Assembly (NCBI GenBank): GCA_963821755.1
Contig: CAWGEX010000003.1
Coordinates: 1,364,001 to 1,428,000 of the forward strand
Direction: 5' to 3'
Origin: Bog-473 sp963821755
GTDB taxonomy: Bacteria; Actinomycetota; Acidimicrobiia; Acidimicrobiales; RAAP-2
Length of the DNA stretch: 64,000 nt
The notes beneath the pieces are model-generated. The model made no database searches. It saw nothing but the letters and a program-made list of their open reading frames with translations, and was not told the DNA's origin. A program made the translations under genes and the position numbers. Below, one piece after another: positions 62,748 to 64,000 of the stretch. The first letter of the stretch is position 1, and every line of letters begins with the position of its first letter.

Positions 62748-63184
62748 CAGGGGGCACCGGCGTCGACGAGGACAAAGAGAAGGTCCGCTTCGCACGCCCT
62801 GTCGCCGTTGACCGAGGCGATGCCGTGGCCCTTCCCGGCGCGGGACGACATGTGGTTCAGGTCCATCTGGAGCGCGAGGGTGTCGCCGGGAACCACCTGG
62901 CGGCGGAACCGGGCCCGCTCGATCCCGCCGAAGAGGGGGAGTTTGCCGGCAAAGCGCTCGTCGAGGAGAAGGGCGATACCGCCCAGCTGGGCCAACGACT
63001 CGATCATCAGCACGCCCGGAAGGGTGGGGCGGCCGGGGAAATGACCCGAGAAGAACGGCTCATCGCCGGTCAATTCCCAGCGCCCCCGCGCCGAGACGCC
63101 CGGTTCAACCGATTCGACCGCGGTGACGAAGAGGAAGGGCGGCCGATGGGCCAAGACGTCGATCGGGTCAGGCATCTTCTCCAT
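62747..63184 (-). CDS. fabZ: 3-hydroxyacyl-ACP dehydratase FabZ
   Basis: 145 residues, single hot-dog domain. DVLAHRPPFLFVTAVESVEPG, then the active site FFSGHFPGRPTLPGVLMIESLAQLGG with His48 and Glu62, and LFGGIERARFRRQVVPGDTL. It dehydrates 3-hydroxyacyl-ACP in fatty-acid elongation. The ATG at 63184 is 9 nt after TATAGT on the coding strand, so the mRNA may be nearly leaderless; ATG 63175 is an alternative. Coupled to xth. Confidence 0.92.
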   Translation of the reverse strand: MEKMPDPIDVLAHRPPFLFVTAVESVEPGVSARGRWELTGDEPFFSGHFPGRPTLPGVLMIESLAQLGGIALLLDERFAGKLPLFGGIERARFRRQVVPGDTLALQMDLNHMSSRAGKGHGIASVNGDRACEADLLFVLVDAGAP

Positions 63185-63209
63185 CGGCCCGAGACTATAG
63201 ACACTGGCC

Positions 63210-64000
63210 CTAGGAGGACTTCTTGGCCGCCTTCTTGGCCGCCTTCTTGACCGGGCTGCGCTGTTTCTTGGCCGGAGCAAGGGGAAGGGAGAGCTCCGCC
63301 ACTCTCCGGGGCGGGTCGAGCCCGGCCAGCACGAACTTGCGCAGCTCACCCTTGTTCAGCAGTTCACGCGCCTTGGTTGGTGGCGGGGTCCCCATGGCAC
63401 TCAGGGGGATGTAGCAGTGCAACCGGCCGCCGTCGGGCAATGCCACATCGACCATGGCCCCGTGCGAGGTGAAGGAGACGACCTCACCTTCAAGAGTGCT
63501 CCCGACCGGGTAGGTGGCCACAAAATTGATGAAGGCGAGGGGTGCATTGACCGCCGGGGGTGGGCTGGACGACGTCTTCTTGGCCACGGGGGCGGCGGCG
63601 AGGTGGGCCCGGGTCCGCTGGGGTGCCTTGGCCTCGGCAGCCGCCTTCTTGGCCACCTGGGTCTTGGCTGGCGCCTTCTTGGCCACCGATGCTTTCTTCG
63701 TCGCCGGTGCCTTCTTGGTGGCGGCGGCCTTCTTGGGTCCCGACACCTTCTTCGCCGCGCCCTTCTTCTTGGCCGGAGCCTTGGCTGCCTTCTTGGCCTC
63801 GGGCGGGTCGAGCGCTTCGGCCACCGCCTCGTCAATGGCCGTCGACAAGGTGGGATCGACCAATGCCGCGGCTTTGCGAGCAGGACGAGCCGGTGGCGGC
63901 GAGGTGGGCGTGAGGGGCCAGGAGGAATCGAGGACGGGCTCCGATTTCTTCGATGAACGCCGGGCCGCCTTCTTGGCCGCCTTGGCCAACTCGGCCGCCT
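63210..64000 (-). CDS. Histone H1-like lysine/alanine-rich protein with S1 domain (5' end outside window)
   Basis: At least 263 residues; the frame is open to the window edge (AAELAKAAKKAARR...), so the start is missing. The N-terminal two-thirds is Lys/Ala/Pro-rich with many AKKA/TKKAPA units, as in bacterial histone H1-like proteins that bind nucleic acid. About residues 160-230 (YPVGSTLEGEVVSFTSHGAM...VDVALPDGGRLHCYIPLS) form an S1 RNA-binding fold, and the end is again KKAAKKAAKKSS. It probably binds RNA or DNA; role unknown. Confidence 0.8.
   Translation of the reverse strand, partial: AAELAKAAKKAARRSSKKSEPVLDSSWPLTPTSPPPARPARKAAALVDPTLSTAIDEAVAEALDPPEAKKAAKAPAKKKGAAKKVSGPKKAAATKKAPATKKASVAKKAPAKTQVAKKAAAEAKAPQRTRAHLAAAPVAKKTSSSPPPAVNAPLAFINFVATYPVGSTLEGEVVSFTSHGAMVDVALPDGGRLHCYIPLSAMGTPPPTKARELLNKGELRKFVLAGLDPPRRVAELSLPLAPAKKQRSPVKKAAKKAAKKSS

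Overview
The window is high-GC, gene-dense bacterial chromosome with GTG starts, ATGA/GTGA/TGATG gene overlaps, at least one promoter that appears to give a leaderless mRNA, a mycothiol-dependent-enzyme family member, an MMPL transporter and an AKKA-type lysine-rich S1 protein. Together these point to an actinobacterium. The repeat-rich exported proteins (SC-x6-C repeats, 'RICDTRAGNPSNL' modules) remind me most of Acidimicrobiia. That placement is inference from gene style, not from a marker phylogeny.

Layout. 0-5 kb: a frameshifted acetyltransferase, then a leftward set (TetR regulator, TPR protein, methyltransferase, AsnC regulator, seven-repeat lipoprotein). 5-7.3 kb: a rightward electron-transfer reductase plus fatty-acid desaturase, divergent from the TetR gene; this is the DesT-DesC-DesB arrangement, with a shared 11-bp repeat in both promoters. 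7.3-11.3 kb: a leftward, translationally coupled trio (solute-binding protein, PhyH dioxygenase, GH13 alpha-glucosidase). 11.4-18.1 kb: EttA, a beta-lactamase relic, an esterase, alcohol dehydrogenase with a VOC protein, an MFS transporter and two small membrane proteins. 18.4-21 kb: an HpnO-like aminotransferase overlapping an HpnA-like epimerase, i.e. hopanoid side-chain genes.

21-37 kb is the accessory-looking part. It has large secreted proteins (NlpC/P60 with seven 47-residue repeats; beta-helix plus GH5-like fusion; G1 glutamic peptidase with three repeat modules), MsrA, a PilZ glycosyltransferase, a tRNA-Val, several long stretches without a recognisable gene, and three of the four single-base frameshifts found in the window.

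37-64 kb is mostly housekeeping and metabolism: inositol-phosphatase-like protein, CHAP hydrolase, aldehyde dehydrogenase, APH-like kinase, divergent murF and ddl (peptidoglycan D-Ala-D-Ala branch), a UvrD-like helicase, a coupled 2-hydroxyacid oxidase and ThDP enzyme, MMPL exporter, chloramphenicol-phosphotransferase-like kinase, YqeY, VOC, SDR, D-cysteine-desulfhydrase-like enzyme, exonuclease III, FabZ, and a histone-like S1 protein cut by the window end.

No CRISPR array, prophage, intact insertion sequence, rRNA or replication origin was seen.
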